DNA of 32,498 nt, from assembly GCA_029210695.1 (NCBI GenBank), contig JARGFH010000023.1, positions 1 through 32,498 of the forward strand, written 5' to 3'. This DNA is from Acidimicrobiia bacterium (lineage in GTDB: Bacteria; Actinomycetota; Acidimicrobiia; Spongiisociales; JAHEDJ01). Positions 7,978 through 15,254 of this stretch are shown in pieces. Within the stretch, counting starts at the first letter, position 1; every line of letters starts with the position of its first letter. The notes below the pieces were generated by a model. It searched no databases, had not been told where the DNA came from, and saw only the letters and a list, made by a program, of their open reading frames with translations. The position numbers and the translations under genes were made by a program.

Positions 7978-8667
7978 ATGAATGGAAACACGAGCTACCG
8001 GCGCGGCGTGCGCGACGTCATGCCGATCCTCCTCGGGGTGATTCCGTTCGGGTTGATTGCCGGCATCTCATCGATAGATGCAGGACTCGATGTCTCGCAG
8101 GCGATTGGCCTTTCAGTCGTGGTATTCGCAGGTGCGTCGCAGCTGGCTGCGATTGCCCTCATCGGTGAGAACGCCGCGCTCGCCGTCATCATCCTCACCC
8201 CTCTGGTCATCAACGCCCGCTTCCTCATGTACAGCGCCTCGCTGGCTTCTCACTTTTCCGGCCTGCCGGTGTCCAGGCGGATCGTCGCTTCCTATCTTCT
8301 CACCGACCAGTCATACGCCTTCTCAATCATCCGGTACCGGGACGAGACCTGGGATCTCCGATCGCGTCTGAGCTACTACCTGGGAATCGCCACGACACTG
8401 TGGATTGTCTGGCAACTCTCGACCGCGGCGGGAGCGATTCTGGGAGCCGGTGTGCCCGACCCATGGTCGCTCGACTTCGCGGTTCCGCTCGTGTTCCTCG
8501 CCCTCCTGGTACCGGCAATCCGCGATCGCGCTGACGGTATCGCGGCCGCGGTGGCCGGAGCCCTGGTGATCATCGCCGCCGGGTTGCCCTACAACCTCGC
8601 CTTGCCCCTGGCGGCGGTAGCAGGCATCGCCGCCGGTGTTGGGCTCGAACGGAAGGCCCGGGCGTGA
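7978..8667 (+). CDS. azlC: AzlC-type branched-chain amino acid exporter, large subunit
   Basis: A 229-residue integral membrane protein. The N-terminal RRGVRDVMPILLGVIPFGLIAG, the FAGASQLAAIALIGENA repeat unit and the later MYSASLASHF and TDQSYAF motifs are typical of AzlC. AzlC pairs with the small AzlD subunit to export branched-chain or related amino acids across the cytoplasmic membrane. The downstream azlD overlaps it by 4 bp, so both subunits are made together. A TAGCCT hexamer 9 nt before the ATG suggests a very short or absent leader. No adjacent regulator gene is present. Confidence 0.9.
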   Translation: MNGNTSYRRGVRDVMPILLGVIPFGLIAGISSIDAGLDVSQAIGLSVVVFAGASQLAAIALIGENAALAVIILTPLVINARFLMYSASLASHFSGLPVSRRIVASYLLTDQSYAFSIIRYRDETWDLRSRLSYYLGIATTLWIVWQLSTAAGAILGAGVPDPWSLDFAVPLVFLALLVPAIRDRADGIAAAVAGALVIIAAGLPYNLALPLAAVAGIAAGVGLERKARA

Positions 8668-9002
8668 CGCGATACTCCCCCGTGACACTCTGGCTCGTCA
8701 TCCTGGCAGTCGGCATCGGGACATTTGCCCTCCGGTTCTCGTTCATCGCGCTGTCTGATCGAGCCGATCGACTGCCCGAGTCCGTGCAGCGCGCACTGCG
8801 GTTCATTCCACCTGCGGCTTTCGCAGCTATCGCCGCCCCGGCCTTCCTCGTTCAAGCGGGATCTATCGATGTCACGCTGGGGAACCTGAGATTGATTGCC
8901 GGCCTGGTCGCCTCGGCCGTCGCATGGAGGACGAAGAGCGTGCTGTGGACCATCTTGTCCGGCATGGTTGTTCTTTGGCTGCTCCAGGCCATCGCCGGCT
9001 AG
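8664..9002 (+). CDS. azlD: AzlD-type branched-chain amino acid exporter, small subunit
   Basis: A 112-residue protein with about four membrane segments. Motifs typical of AzlD are GTFALRFSFI near residue 20, then LRFIPPAAFAAIAAPAFL near 46-63 and RTKSVLWTILSGM near the C-terminus. It forms the small partner of AzlC. Translation starts with GTG at 8664 inside the end of azlC. Its stop at 9002 lies 6 bp from the stop of a short convergent reading frame. Confidence 0.88.
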   Translation: MTRYSPVTLWLVILAVGIGTFALRFSFIALSDRADRLPESVQRALRFIPPAAFAAIAAPAFLVQAGSIDVTLGNLRLIAGLVASAVAWRTKSVLWTILSGMVVLWLLQAIAG

Positions 9003-9008
9003 AACTCG

Positions 9009-9155
9009 TTAGTCGGGTCGCGACCGGGCCGGCTTCCGGCGCGGCTTGGTTGGTGGTCGTGGAGCGGTCCGTCGCGTTGGCCGGGGATGTGGTCTGGCAT
9101 TGGCCTGACGCTCCCGGGCGATCGCTCGAACGGCGCGCACGTCATAGTGGTACAT
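9009..9155 (-). CDS. Candidate 48-residue Pro/Arg-rich small protein
   Basis: The frame starts MYHYDVRAVRAIARERQAN and continues as a Pro/Arg-rich, strongly basic tail ending ARSRPD. It is preceded by a GGAAAGGACC ribosome-binding region. The 16 nt directly upstream (9157-9172) are identical to those upstream of the phosphomannomutase gene at 28004, which supports real translation. The basic tail suggests nucleic-acid or ribosome contact, but this is inference. An in-frame upstream GTG at 9224 would add a Cys/His-containing segment. No family is recognised. Confidence 0.4.
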   Translation of the reverse strand: MYHYDVRAVRAIARERQANARPHPRPTRRTAPRPPTKPRRKPARSRPD

Positions 9156-9156
9156 G

Positions 9157-9172
9157 ACGGTCCTTTCCGCGT
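9157..9172 (-). promoter_or_regulatory. Ribosome-binding region identical to that of the phosphomannomutase gene
   Basis: ACGCGGAAAGGACCGT lies one base before the ATG at 9155. The identical 16-mer directly abuts the ATG at 28004. Confidence 0.5.
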
Positions 9173-9242
9173 GGGTTCGTTGGTGGCACAGAAGATGCCC
9201 AAGGGGCAGGCAGGTGCCGGGCACTCCGGATCGGCGGCTCGG

Positions 9243-9314
9243 TCAGATGGCGAGAAGGTCGCTCGTCGATCCGGCGTACGCCGTGGTGCCGGAGAACATC
9301 GAGATTCGGATCAT
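9243..9314 (-). CDS. Candidate 23-residue small protein
   Basis: A very short frame reading MIRISMFSGTTAYAGSTSDL plus three residues. It has an excellent AAAGGAGGT Shine-Dalgarno sequence 6 nt before its ATG, one of the strongest ribosome sites in the window. A TAGGTT hexamer about 30 nt further upstream could be its -10. It lies upstream of the 48-residue frame on the same strand, and the two may form a small transcript. It could be a leader peptide or a small protein; no function can be read. Confidence 0.35.
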   Translation of the reverse strand: MIRISMFSGTTAYAGSTSDLLAI

Positions 9315-9546
9315 GTCGGCACCTCCTTTCGAGAGCGGTCTCAGACAACCTATCGCATCAGAAGGATCGACGCGGGGGAATATCGAGCCATGAGCTGCCG
9401 GCGATGGGCCGCGTGCCGCGAACCGTGAGCAATTGGCAGTAGGAAATAGCGAAATCGGCAATTGGCATTTGGCTCCGAACCGCGCGCAAACGGACGGCTC
9501 AATCCCAAAGCCCAGAGGCCCAATGCTTGAGGCTACGATCAGGCCG
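9315..9546. other. Non-coding stretch carrying degenerate heptamer motifs
   Basis: Apart from the ribosome site of the 23-residue frame and the promoter of plsC, no credible gene is seen. At 9423-9473 single or double copies of the same 7-mers that form the arrays at the right edge occur: CCGTGAG (9423-9429, the reverse complement of a CGGCTCA unit), AATTGGC (9431-9437) and GGCAATTGGCA (9457-9467). It may be a decayed or seed copy of the terminal array. Confidence 0.4.
9534..9539 (+). promoter_or_regulatory. -10 element of a probable leaderless promoter for plsC
   Basis: TACGAT is followed by 7 nt and the ATG at 9547. It argues for this start rather than the in-frame ATG at 9523, which lies upstream of the hexamer. 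Confidence 0.45.
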
Positions 9547-10347
9547 ATGGAGCAATCGCGTCCCCTGTGGCTTCGTTGCATCGACTGGGTGACCACTATT
9601 CCGATGGTGGTCGCGTTTGGAACGACCCTGGTCCTCGGTGACATCTGCGCTCGCATCGCCCGTCTCTTCAGCCTCCGGGCCATGGAGATCGCGGTCGGCG
9701 CAGCCCAGCGTGTCCTGATTTGGACGTTCCGCATTTCGGGCGTCCGGCTGACAGTGGAACGAGACCCGGCGGTGCTCGCCGGACGCGGCTACATATTCCT
9801 CTCGAACCACCAGAGCCTGTTCGACGTCCCGATCTTCGGCGGATTGCTGTTCTCGAACTATCCGAAATATGTGGCGAAGATCGAACTAGCCAAATGGATC
9901 CCGCTGATCTCGTTCAATCTAAAACGGGGTGGCAACGTGATCATCGATCGGGGGAACAGGATCGACTCGGTCCGCGCCATCGCCGCCTTCGCCGCCACCT
10001 GCCAGCAGCGGGATGTCTCCGCGGTGATCTTCCCCGAGGGAACGCGGTCGCGCGATGGCGCACTCAAGGACTTCCGCAAAGCCGGCACGGCGGTCCTACT
10101 CGACGCAGCACCCACCTTGCCGGTGGTGCCGACGACGATCGACGGATCCTGGCGGCTGTTGATCAACAAGATGTTCCCCATCCCATTCGGGACCAAGGTG
10201 CGGGTGCGATTCGGCGTCCCGATCGAGAGACGGGCCGACGACGCCGGGACCATGCTCGACGTGGCTCGTTCCGAGATCGCGCGAACACTCGATGAATGGA
10301 GAGCGGACCCTCTCCGACCAAACCCCGGTGGAGAAGGCCCCCCATAG
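9547..10347 (+). CDS. plsC: 1-acyl-sn-glycerol-3-phosphate acyltransferase family protein
   Basis: A 266-residue PlsC-type acyltransferase that would transfer an acyl chain to lysophosphatidate at the membrane in phospholipid synthesis. Motif I is SNHQSLFD with H88 and D93 (HX4D), motif II is around KIELAKWIPL and RGGNVIIDR, motif III is FPEGTRSRDG (EGTR at 164-167), and a VPTTIDGS segment follows. One or two hydrophobic segments near residues 15-65 anchor it. The stop lies 15 bp before the next plus-strand gene. Substrate position and acyl donor cannot be read. Confidence 0.87.
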   Translation: MEQSRPLWLRCIDWVTTIPMVVAFGTTLVLGDICARIARLFSLRAMEIAVGAAQRVLIWTFRISGVRLTVERDPAVLAGRGYIFLSNHQSLFDVPIFGGLLFSNYPKYVAKIELAKWIPLISFNLKRGGNVIIDRGNRIDSVRAIAAFAATCQQRDVSAVIFPEGTRSRDGALKDFRKAGTAVLLDAAPTLPVVPTTIDGSWRLLINKMFPIPFGTKVRVRFGVPIERRADDAGTMLDVARSEIARTLDEWRADPLRPNPGGEGPP

Positions 10348-10362
10348 TATGGTTGGAAGGTC

Positions 10363-10905
10363 ATGGGAGAGGCGATGGGGTCCAGGGTGGATATCGTTGG
10401 AACGCGATTCACAACCATTTTTCTGCTTGCTCTCGTCGTGCTCGGCGTTCAGCATGCGGCCGGAGCCGACGATTGCGAAACGAGCAACACCTTCCTCCTA
10501 GCCGACGGTCACATAGCCGCAGCCGCTACGACGGGATCGGCACCCACAGTCATCGAGATGGGCGGCCCATCCGAGTATTGGTACCAGCTGACGGACGACT
10601 CCTGGACAGTGACGATGCTGCAACTCGTCTTTGCCGAAACATCGACAGATGGCATCGATATCGGCGGGGGTCGTGTGATCCTCACTCCGCCTCCGACCGG
10701 CACCTTTGAGGCGAACGTCGCAGAAGCAATTTTCTGCCTCGCCGGGCCGGGCGAGGCTCCGGAAACCACCGGGTCGATTGAGGTTCTCCCCTTCACCGGC
10801 ACACAACTGCCCTACGGACCGGCTACGTTGACCGCCCTATGCCTCATCATCGGAGGCGGCGCGATCGGAATCGTCGACAGGAGTAACCGGGCCGGCCATG
10901 GCTGA
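10363..10905 (+). CDS. Secreted protein with C-terminal LPFTG sortase-type anchor
   Basis: A 180-residue exported protein. An N-terminal signal peptide (TRFTTIFLLALVVLG then HAAGADD) is followed by a mature domain of about 110 residues with two cysteines and several beta-strand-like segments (TVIEMGG, YWYQLTDDSW, MLQLVFAE). The C-terminus has the three-part sorting signal: LPFTG, then a hydrophobic stretch containing LTALCLIIGGGAIGIV, and a short tail with arginines (DRSNRAGHG). Sortase would link it to the cell wall. ATG at 10363 or 10375 is possible. Its 3' end overlaps a convergent gene by 69 bp. The mature domain is unassigned. Confidence 0.65.
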   Translation: MGEAMGSRVDIVGTRFTTIFLLALVVLGVQHAAGADDCETSNTFLLADGHIAAAATTGSAPTVIEMGGPSEYWYQLTDDSWTVTMLQLVFAETSTDGIDIGGGRVILTPPPTGTFEANVAEAIFCLAGPGEAPETTGSIEVLPFTGTQLPYGPATLTALCLIIGGGAIGIVDRSNRAGHG

Positions 10906-11166
10906 TCGATCAGCGGTTAGCATCCCCGCCTCGTCTTGTTCCGAGATGAGCCGCTCAGAACGAATCTCCTCTATCACATGCTCGACCTCGGGTTCGAGCA
11001 TTGCTGCCACCTCCATGGCTGCCATACCGCCGGCGCCTCTCGGCATCCGTTTTGTCCGATAGAAGATCCACCCCCGATCCTCCATCCATACCGCAACCCG
11101 GTGCACTCCATACGCAGCGCAGGCAACTCCGACCACGACCATCGAGATGACCAGCAGGGCTTCCAT
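10837..11166 (-). CDS. Small single-pass membrane protein of unknown function
   Basis: A 109-residue protein beginning with a hydrophobic N-terminus (EALLVISMVVVGVACAAYGVH). A short basic region (EDRGWIFYRTKRMPRG) follows, then an acidic helical stretch (MLEPEVEHVIEEIRSERLIS) and a disordered acidic tail. It looks like a one-TM anchored cytoplasmic helix. It lies just downstream of ssrA and its 3' end overlaps the convergent LPFTG gene. No family is recognised; the composition favours a real gene. Confidence 0.5.
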   Translation of the reverse strand: MEALLVISMVVVGVACAAYGVHRVAVWMEDRGWIFYRTKRMPRGAGGMAAMEVAAMLEPEVEHVIEEIRSERLISEQDEAGMLTADRSAMAGPVTPVDDSDRAASDDEA

Positions 11167-11194
11167 TGGTTCATGCTCTCACATGAGGAACGCG

Positions 11195-11226
11195 AAGGGG
11201 CCCCGGTATCGCTACCGGGACCCCTT
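11195..11226 (-). terminator. Strong hairpin downstream of tmRNA
   Basis: A 14-bp stem with a single mismatch (11195-11208 with 11213-11226) closes a 4-nt loop, 17 nt beyond the tmRNA 3' end. It is very GC-rich, as expected for a terminator or 3'-processing barrier, but no U-tract follows in the minus direction. Confidence 0.5.
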
Positions 11227-11242
11227 GCACTAGGTCGGCTAC

Positions 11243-11600
11243 TGGTGGAGGTGCGGGGAGTTGAACCCCGGTCCGCTGAATCATCGGCGCCGGCATCTCC
11301 GAGCGCAGCCTTCAGCAAGCATTCGGAACAGTGGGACTCTGATGGCTAGTTTCCCTCTGCCCTATCCGGAGTTGGTCTTAGCCCCTCAGTCCCGGAATCC
11401 CTCGGGGAGCATCCTGTATTGCGACGCCTGGATCCGGCGGGACAGGAACCCTCCGGGCAGACGAGCTGCGTTTAGTTACGCAGCCAGGGCGAAGTTATCT
11501 TCGGCACCTATTGGTGTTTCCCGGCTCTTTAACGAGGACTCCGGGGACCTCGGCTCGCTTCCGGCGCCTCAACATTCAACGTCGAAACCGTTTCACCCCC
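11243..11600 (-). ncRNA. ssrA: Transfer-messenger RNA (tmRNA)
   Basis: A 358-nt tmRNA that works with SmpB to rescue stalled ribosomes and tag the nascent chain for proteolysis. The 5' end GGGGGTG (11600-11594) pairs with CACCTCC before the encoded 3' CCA (11245-11243) to form the tRNA-like acceptor stem, with one G-U pair. GGTTTCGAC near the 5' end and GGGGTTCAACTCCCC near the 3' end are the tRNA-like D and T arms. The tag frame runs from the probable resume codon GCC at 11505 to TAA at 11476 and encodes AEDNFALAA, ending in the standard ALAA degron. smpB lies 204 bp upstream. That gap contains no other recognisable gene. Confidence 0.93.
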
Positions 11601-11804
11601 AATTGGGTTGTCCACCGATAGTGACAACGATAACGGGGCGCACGTATTCCACAAGGTGGAGTTCGAAGTTCCAGGTTTTGGTTCGGCCCGCCTCGAAGAC
11701 CCGAGGGTGCGAGTGCACCTTGCGTCGTCTTTGCCCACGGGCTTTCCAAAATTGCGGTAGCCCTCGATCTCGGGGGTGTGGCGATCTTCACCGTTGCGGC
11801 CACC

Positions 11805-12257
11805 TCACTGCCTCCCTCGATGGCGCAGAGCACGATCCATTTCTCGCTTCTGCTCTTTCGCCTTGAGCGACTGCCGCTTGTCGTACGCCCGTTTGCCCCG
11901 CCCCAGACCCAGTTCGGCTTTCGCCTTTCCCTCCTTGAAGTAGATGCGGAGGGGGATCAAGGTGAGGCCCTTCTCAGCCAGCTTGGCAGACACCCTGTCG
12001 ATCTCGCGTCGGTGCAACAAGAGCTTCCGGTCTCGTTCGGGTTCATGGCCGCCCAGCCTGGAGAATGCGTAGGGGGCGATATGGCACCCGACCAGCCACA
12101 ACTCACCTCCCCTGACGGTGACGTAGGAGTCCTTCAGATTCACTTGTCCGTCCCGCAGGCTCTTCACCTCGGAACCGACCAGAACGATCCCTGCCTCAAA
12201 GGTTTCGAGGATCTCGTGGTCGTAACGGGCACGACGGTTGGTGGTGACTACCTTCAT
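11805..12257 (-). CDS. smpB: SsrA-binding protein SmpB
   Basis: A 150-residue protein that binds the tRNA-like domain of tmRNA and fills the role of the missing anticodon arm in the stalled ribosome. Typical segments are the N-terminal NRRARYDHEI, ETFEAGIVLVGSEVKSLRDG, KDSYVTV, HIAPYA, and the basic C-terminal tail (GKRAYDKRQSLKAKEQKREMDRAL) that enters the mRNA channel. ATG at 12257 shares one base with the TGA of the M23 peptidase gene, so the two are coupled; a TTG one codon earlier is possible. Its RNA partner ssrA is the next gene downstream. Confidence 0.95.
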   Translation of the reverse strand: MKVVTTNRRARYDHEILETFEAGIVLVGSEVKSLRDGQVNLKDSYVTVRGGELWLVGCHIAPYAFSRLGGHEPERDRKLLLHRREIDRVSAKLAEKGLTLIPLRIYFKEGKAKAELGLGRGKRAYDKRQSLKAKEQKREMDRALRHRGRQ

Positions 12258-13447
12258 CAACCGCTGAGGTAGCCCATCGGATTGACCGGGGTCCCGAATT
12301 CACGGGTCTCGAAGTGAAGATGGGGACCCGTCGAGTAGCCGGTCGATCCGACGTACCCGATGGTATCGCCCTCGCTCACCGACTGACCGACGCCGACCGC
12401 CAGCGAACTCTGGTGGGCATAGAGAGTGGCCAAACCGCCGCCGTGGTCGATGACTACGGCATTGCCGTAGCCTCCGTACCAGCTCGCCAGAATGACAACA
12501 CCACTACCGGCGGCACCGATCGGGACGCCGCTGCCGACCGAGATGTCGATGCCGGTGTGGAGTTTCCGGACACCCGAGATCGGATGGATCCGGTATCCGA
12601 ATCCCGAAGAAACCGATCCGCTGACCGGCCAGCGGAGGGCACCAACCTTCTCGCCGCCGGTCGACTGCGCTGCCCGAATCGCAGCTTCCATGGCGGCCTG
12701 TTCTCGCTCGAGAGCGGTCAGCTCTCCTTCAACCTCGTTGATGTCCGACTGGATCTCCGCCAGAAGTTCCTTGACCGAATCCAGCTCGACCGCGACCTCG
12801 GCTTCTTTCTCTTCCAGAAGCGTGCGGTCGGCCACGAGTGCAACCCGCTCCGTCTCCAACTTCGCCAGGATTTCCTTCGTCCGCTCCTTATTGGCCTCGA
12901 TCTGCTCCTGCTGTAGTTCCTCTTGATGCTCGAGCACCTCCAGGCGGCGAATCAGGGCCTCCGAATCTTCGATCACCTGACCGGCGTATTCCAGACCGAC
13001 GGTGACATCGGCCATCTCGTCCACGGCCAGCAAGACCCCACCGACGTTCAGCGATCGGGACATATAGAGGTCCACAGCCCGCTCCTGAACTATCTCTCTC
13101 GTCTGGCGAGTCTCGAGCTGAGTTCTGGCGATCTGTGCCTCGAGATTCGACAAGGAAGTCTCGAGATCGGCGAGTTCGGATTCCTGATTGGCGATGTCGA
13201 GTTCTTTGGTATCGACCCGTGCCTGAACCTCGGCGATCTGCCCTTGCAGTTCGGAGAGCCTGGCCGCAACCGCAGCCACAGCGGAAGCGCGCTGGTCCTT
13301 GATCTCCTTCTGTGCTTTGATCTGGCTATTGAGCTGATTGATCTCCTTCTCGATCTCGCTCAGCTTCTGCTCATTCGACTGCGCGCCGACCGGCACCGCC
13401 AGGGCCAGCATCAGGAGCATCGCAATCGGGATCATCAATCGTCGCAT
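12257..13447 (-). CDS. Coiled-coil M23 peptidase, probable FtsEX-controlled cell-wall hydrolase
   Basis: A 396-residue exported protein. A signal peptide (MRRLMIPIAMLLMLALAVPVGAQ) is followed by a long coiled coil at about residues 25-260, rich in Glu/Gln/Lys/Leu heptads. The C-terminal LytM/M23 domain spans about 270-395. The zinc and catalytic residues are all present: H297 and D301 in KLHTGIDIS, then H376 and H378 in PHLHFE. The layout matches EnvC and PcsB, which are recruited by the periplasmic loop of FtsX. It starts five bases after ftsX ends, so it is probably the hydrolase or activator partner. The intact site suggests real endopeptidase activity, unlike EnvC. Confidence 0.88.
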   Translation of the reverse strand: MRRLMIPIAMLLMLALAVPVGAQSNEQKLSEIEKEINQLNSQIKAQKEIKDQRASAVAAVAARLSELQGQIAEVQARVDTKELDIANQESELADLETSLSNLEAQIARTQLETRQTREIVQERAVDLYMSRSLNVGGVLLAVDEMADVTVGLEYAGQVIEDSEALIRRLEVLEHQEELQQEQIEANKERTKEILAKLETERVALVADRTLLEEKEAEVAVELDSVKELLAEIQSDINEVEGELTALEREQAAMEAAIRAAQSTGGEKVGALRWPVSGSVSSGFGYRIHPISGVRKLHTGIDISVGSGVPIGAAGSGVVILASWYGGYGNAVVIDHGGGLATLYAHQSSLAVGVGQSVSEGDTIGYVGSTGYSTGPHLHFETREFGTPVNPMGYLSG

Positions 13448-13451
13448 CACA

Positions 13452-14339
13452 TCACTCTCTCAGGTACCTGCGAAGGCCGAGCGCCGAGCCCAGGAATCCG
13501 GCCAGGGCACCGAACAAGAGGAAGAGAATCGTCCATCGCCAGAAGAAGGAGTCGGCAACCTGGAAGTCAAACAAACCGATGGTGTCGTCGATGCTCTCCA
13601 AACGGGTCCGCGCAAAGAACACCATCACGACGGCAAAAAACGCACCACCGAAACCCTGAAGCATGCCCTCGAGGAGGAACGGGACACGTATGAACCAGTT
13701 CGAAGCACCGACCAGCTTCATGATGCCGATCTCCTCACGGCGCGCATAGATAGCCATTCTGATCGTGTTTGAGATCAGCACCACCGCCGAAGCCCCCTGG
13801 ACTATGGCCAGCACGACTCCGATCATGTTGAGAACGTTGCTGAGATCAGCCAGTTGCTCGATGCTCTCTCCGGGTGATGTCACTTCCTTGACCACCGGCT
13901 GGTCGATGAGTCGCAGCTGTATCGCCCGGTACTGCTCGATGTCGTTGAGTTTGATGCGAATCGAGGCCGGGAGAATGGCCGGATTGACGTTTTCGAGCAT
14001 CGCCGGGTTGGAGGCGAACATCTCCTGGAACTCCTGGTATGCCTCCGCCTTGCCGACGAAGGTCGCGGTGTCGACCTCCTCCCAGTCGTTGACCTGGTCG
14101 AGCAATCCCATCTGTGCTTCGAAGGTCACACCGTCGCGCACCTCGTCCTTCAACCAGACGATCACATGGACGCCGTCCTGCCATTGCAGGGTGTTCGACT
14201 TGACGAGCTCATTCAGCACCAGCGCGCTGAAGGCGAGCGTCAGCGAAACGAACACCGCCAGAATCGCGCCGACCACGACGAGGGCATTGCGACCCATGTT
14301 GACGAACGCCTCGCGCAGGAGATAGGTGATCCGGCTCAC
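13452..14339 (-). CDS. ftsX: Cell division ABC transporter permease subunit FtsX
   Basis: A 295-residue membrane protein with the FtsX topology: one N-terminal membrane segment ([21 protein letters not shown]), an extracytoplasmic domain at about residues 50-170, and three C-terminal segments. With FtsE it couples ATP hydrolysis to activation of a septal peptidoglycan hydrolase. The cytoplasmic [21 protein letters not shown] segment is strongly conserved in the family. Its start overlaps ftsE by 4 bp, and its stop is 2-5 bp from the M23 gene. Confidence 0.94.
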   Translation of the reverse strand: MSRITYLLREAFVNMGRNALVVVGAILAVFVSLTLAFSALVLNELVKSNTLQWQDGVHVIVWLKDEVRDGVTFEAQMGLLDQVNDWEEVDTATFVGKAEAYQEFQEMFASNPAMLENVNPAILPASIRIKLNDIEQYRAIQLRLIDQPVVKEVTSPGESIEQLADLSNVLNMIGVVLAIVQGASAVVLISNTIRMAIYARREEIGIMKLVGASNWFIRVPFLLEGMLQGFGGAFFAVVMVFFARTRLESIDDTIGLFDFQVADSFFWRWTILFLLFGALAGFLGSALGLRRYLRE

Positions 14340-15136
14340 GATTCGGTCTCCTCAGAGGAATCGGTGTCGGACTCGGCGGCGCTGTGTTGTTCGGCCAGTT
14401 GGGTGAGATCGGCGACGACGTCTTCCACCGGCGGCAAGGCCACCTGCACCTCCGCGATGTGCTCATACCGTCCGCTCGACTGATCCCGCACGATTCGGCC
14501 GGCTTCCAGCTGAACAACGCGCCGTCTCATCGCGTCGACGATCGCATGATCGTGGGTTGCCATGACGATCGTGGTACCGGTTCGATTGATTCGGTCGAGC
14601 AGTCGCATGATCCCGACACTCGTGGCCGGATCGAGGTTTCCGGTCGGCTCATCTGCCAGCATGATTGGTGGTCGGTTCACGAATGCTCTGGCGATGGACA
14701 CACGTTGCTGCTCGCCGCCCGAGAGCTGTTTCGGTTTGCGCTCAGCCTTGTCGTCGAGCCCGACCAGTTCAAGGACCTGTCCCACCTGGCGCTGGATCAC
14801 AGAACGGGGACGGCCCAGCACCTCGAGAGCGAAAGCCACGTTCTCTGCCACCGTCTTGTTGGGAAGCAGTTTGAAGTCCTGAAACACGGTGCCGATCGAG
14901 CGCCGCAGGAACGGCACTTTCCAGGACGGCATCTTGGTGACATCCTTGCCCGCCACCCAGATGGATCCACGGGTTACATCGTCCTGACGGAGCATCAGTC
15001 GAATGAGGGTCGACTTCCCGGAACCCGAAGGGCCGACGAGAAAGACGAACTCGCCTTTCGGTACGTTGAGGGTTGCGTCGCGGACGGCAACGGAGCCACC
15101 CTCGTAGACCTTCGTGACGTCTTGAAGTCGGATCAT
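14336..15136 (-). CDS. ftsE: Cell division ATP-binding protein FtsE
   Basis: A 266-residue ABC ATPase that pairs with FtsX at the division site. Walker [10 protein letters not shown] is at residues 35-43, the ABC signature LSGGEQQ at 138-144, Walker B IMLADEP at 158-164, and the switch histidine in ATHDH follows. FtsE is usually about 225-230 residues, so this copy has a C-terminal extension of roughly 40 residues that ends in a very acidic Ser/Asp/Glu tail. A GGAG 8 nt before the ATG can serve as ribosome site. prfB lies 118 bp upstream, and a separate promoter in that gap is possible. Confidence 0.95.
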   Translation of the reverse strand: MIRLQDVTKVYEGGSVAVRDATLNVPKGEFVFLVGPSGSGKSTLIRLMLRQDDVTRGSIWVAGKDVTKMPSWKVPFLRRSIGTVFQDFKLLPNKTVAENVAFALEVLGRPRSVIQRQVGQVLELVGLDDKAERKPKQLSGGEQQRVSIARAFVNRPPIMLADEPTGNLDPATSVGIMRLLDRINRTGTTIVMATHDHAIVDAMRRRVVQLEAGRIVRDQSSGRYEHIAEVQVALPPVEDVVADLTQLAEQHSAAESDTDSSEETES

Positions 15137-15254
15137 CTGAAAAACTCCGGGGTTGCGCGCCGGGCGCGGAAAATCCCACTAGATACCTGGACCCCTACTC
15201 CATCCCGCCAACGGCAGATTACCAAGGGGTCAACTGAAAGCGAATCAATGTAGG

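Noticed and set aside
11606-11628. GTTGTC ... GACAAC inverted repeat upstream of ssrA as an operator or LexA box
   Set aside because: Only 6 bp arms with a 10-bp spacer, and it does not match the actinobacterial LexA pattern; too weak to list.
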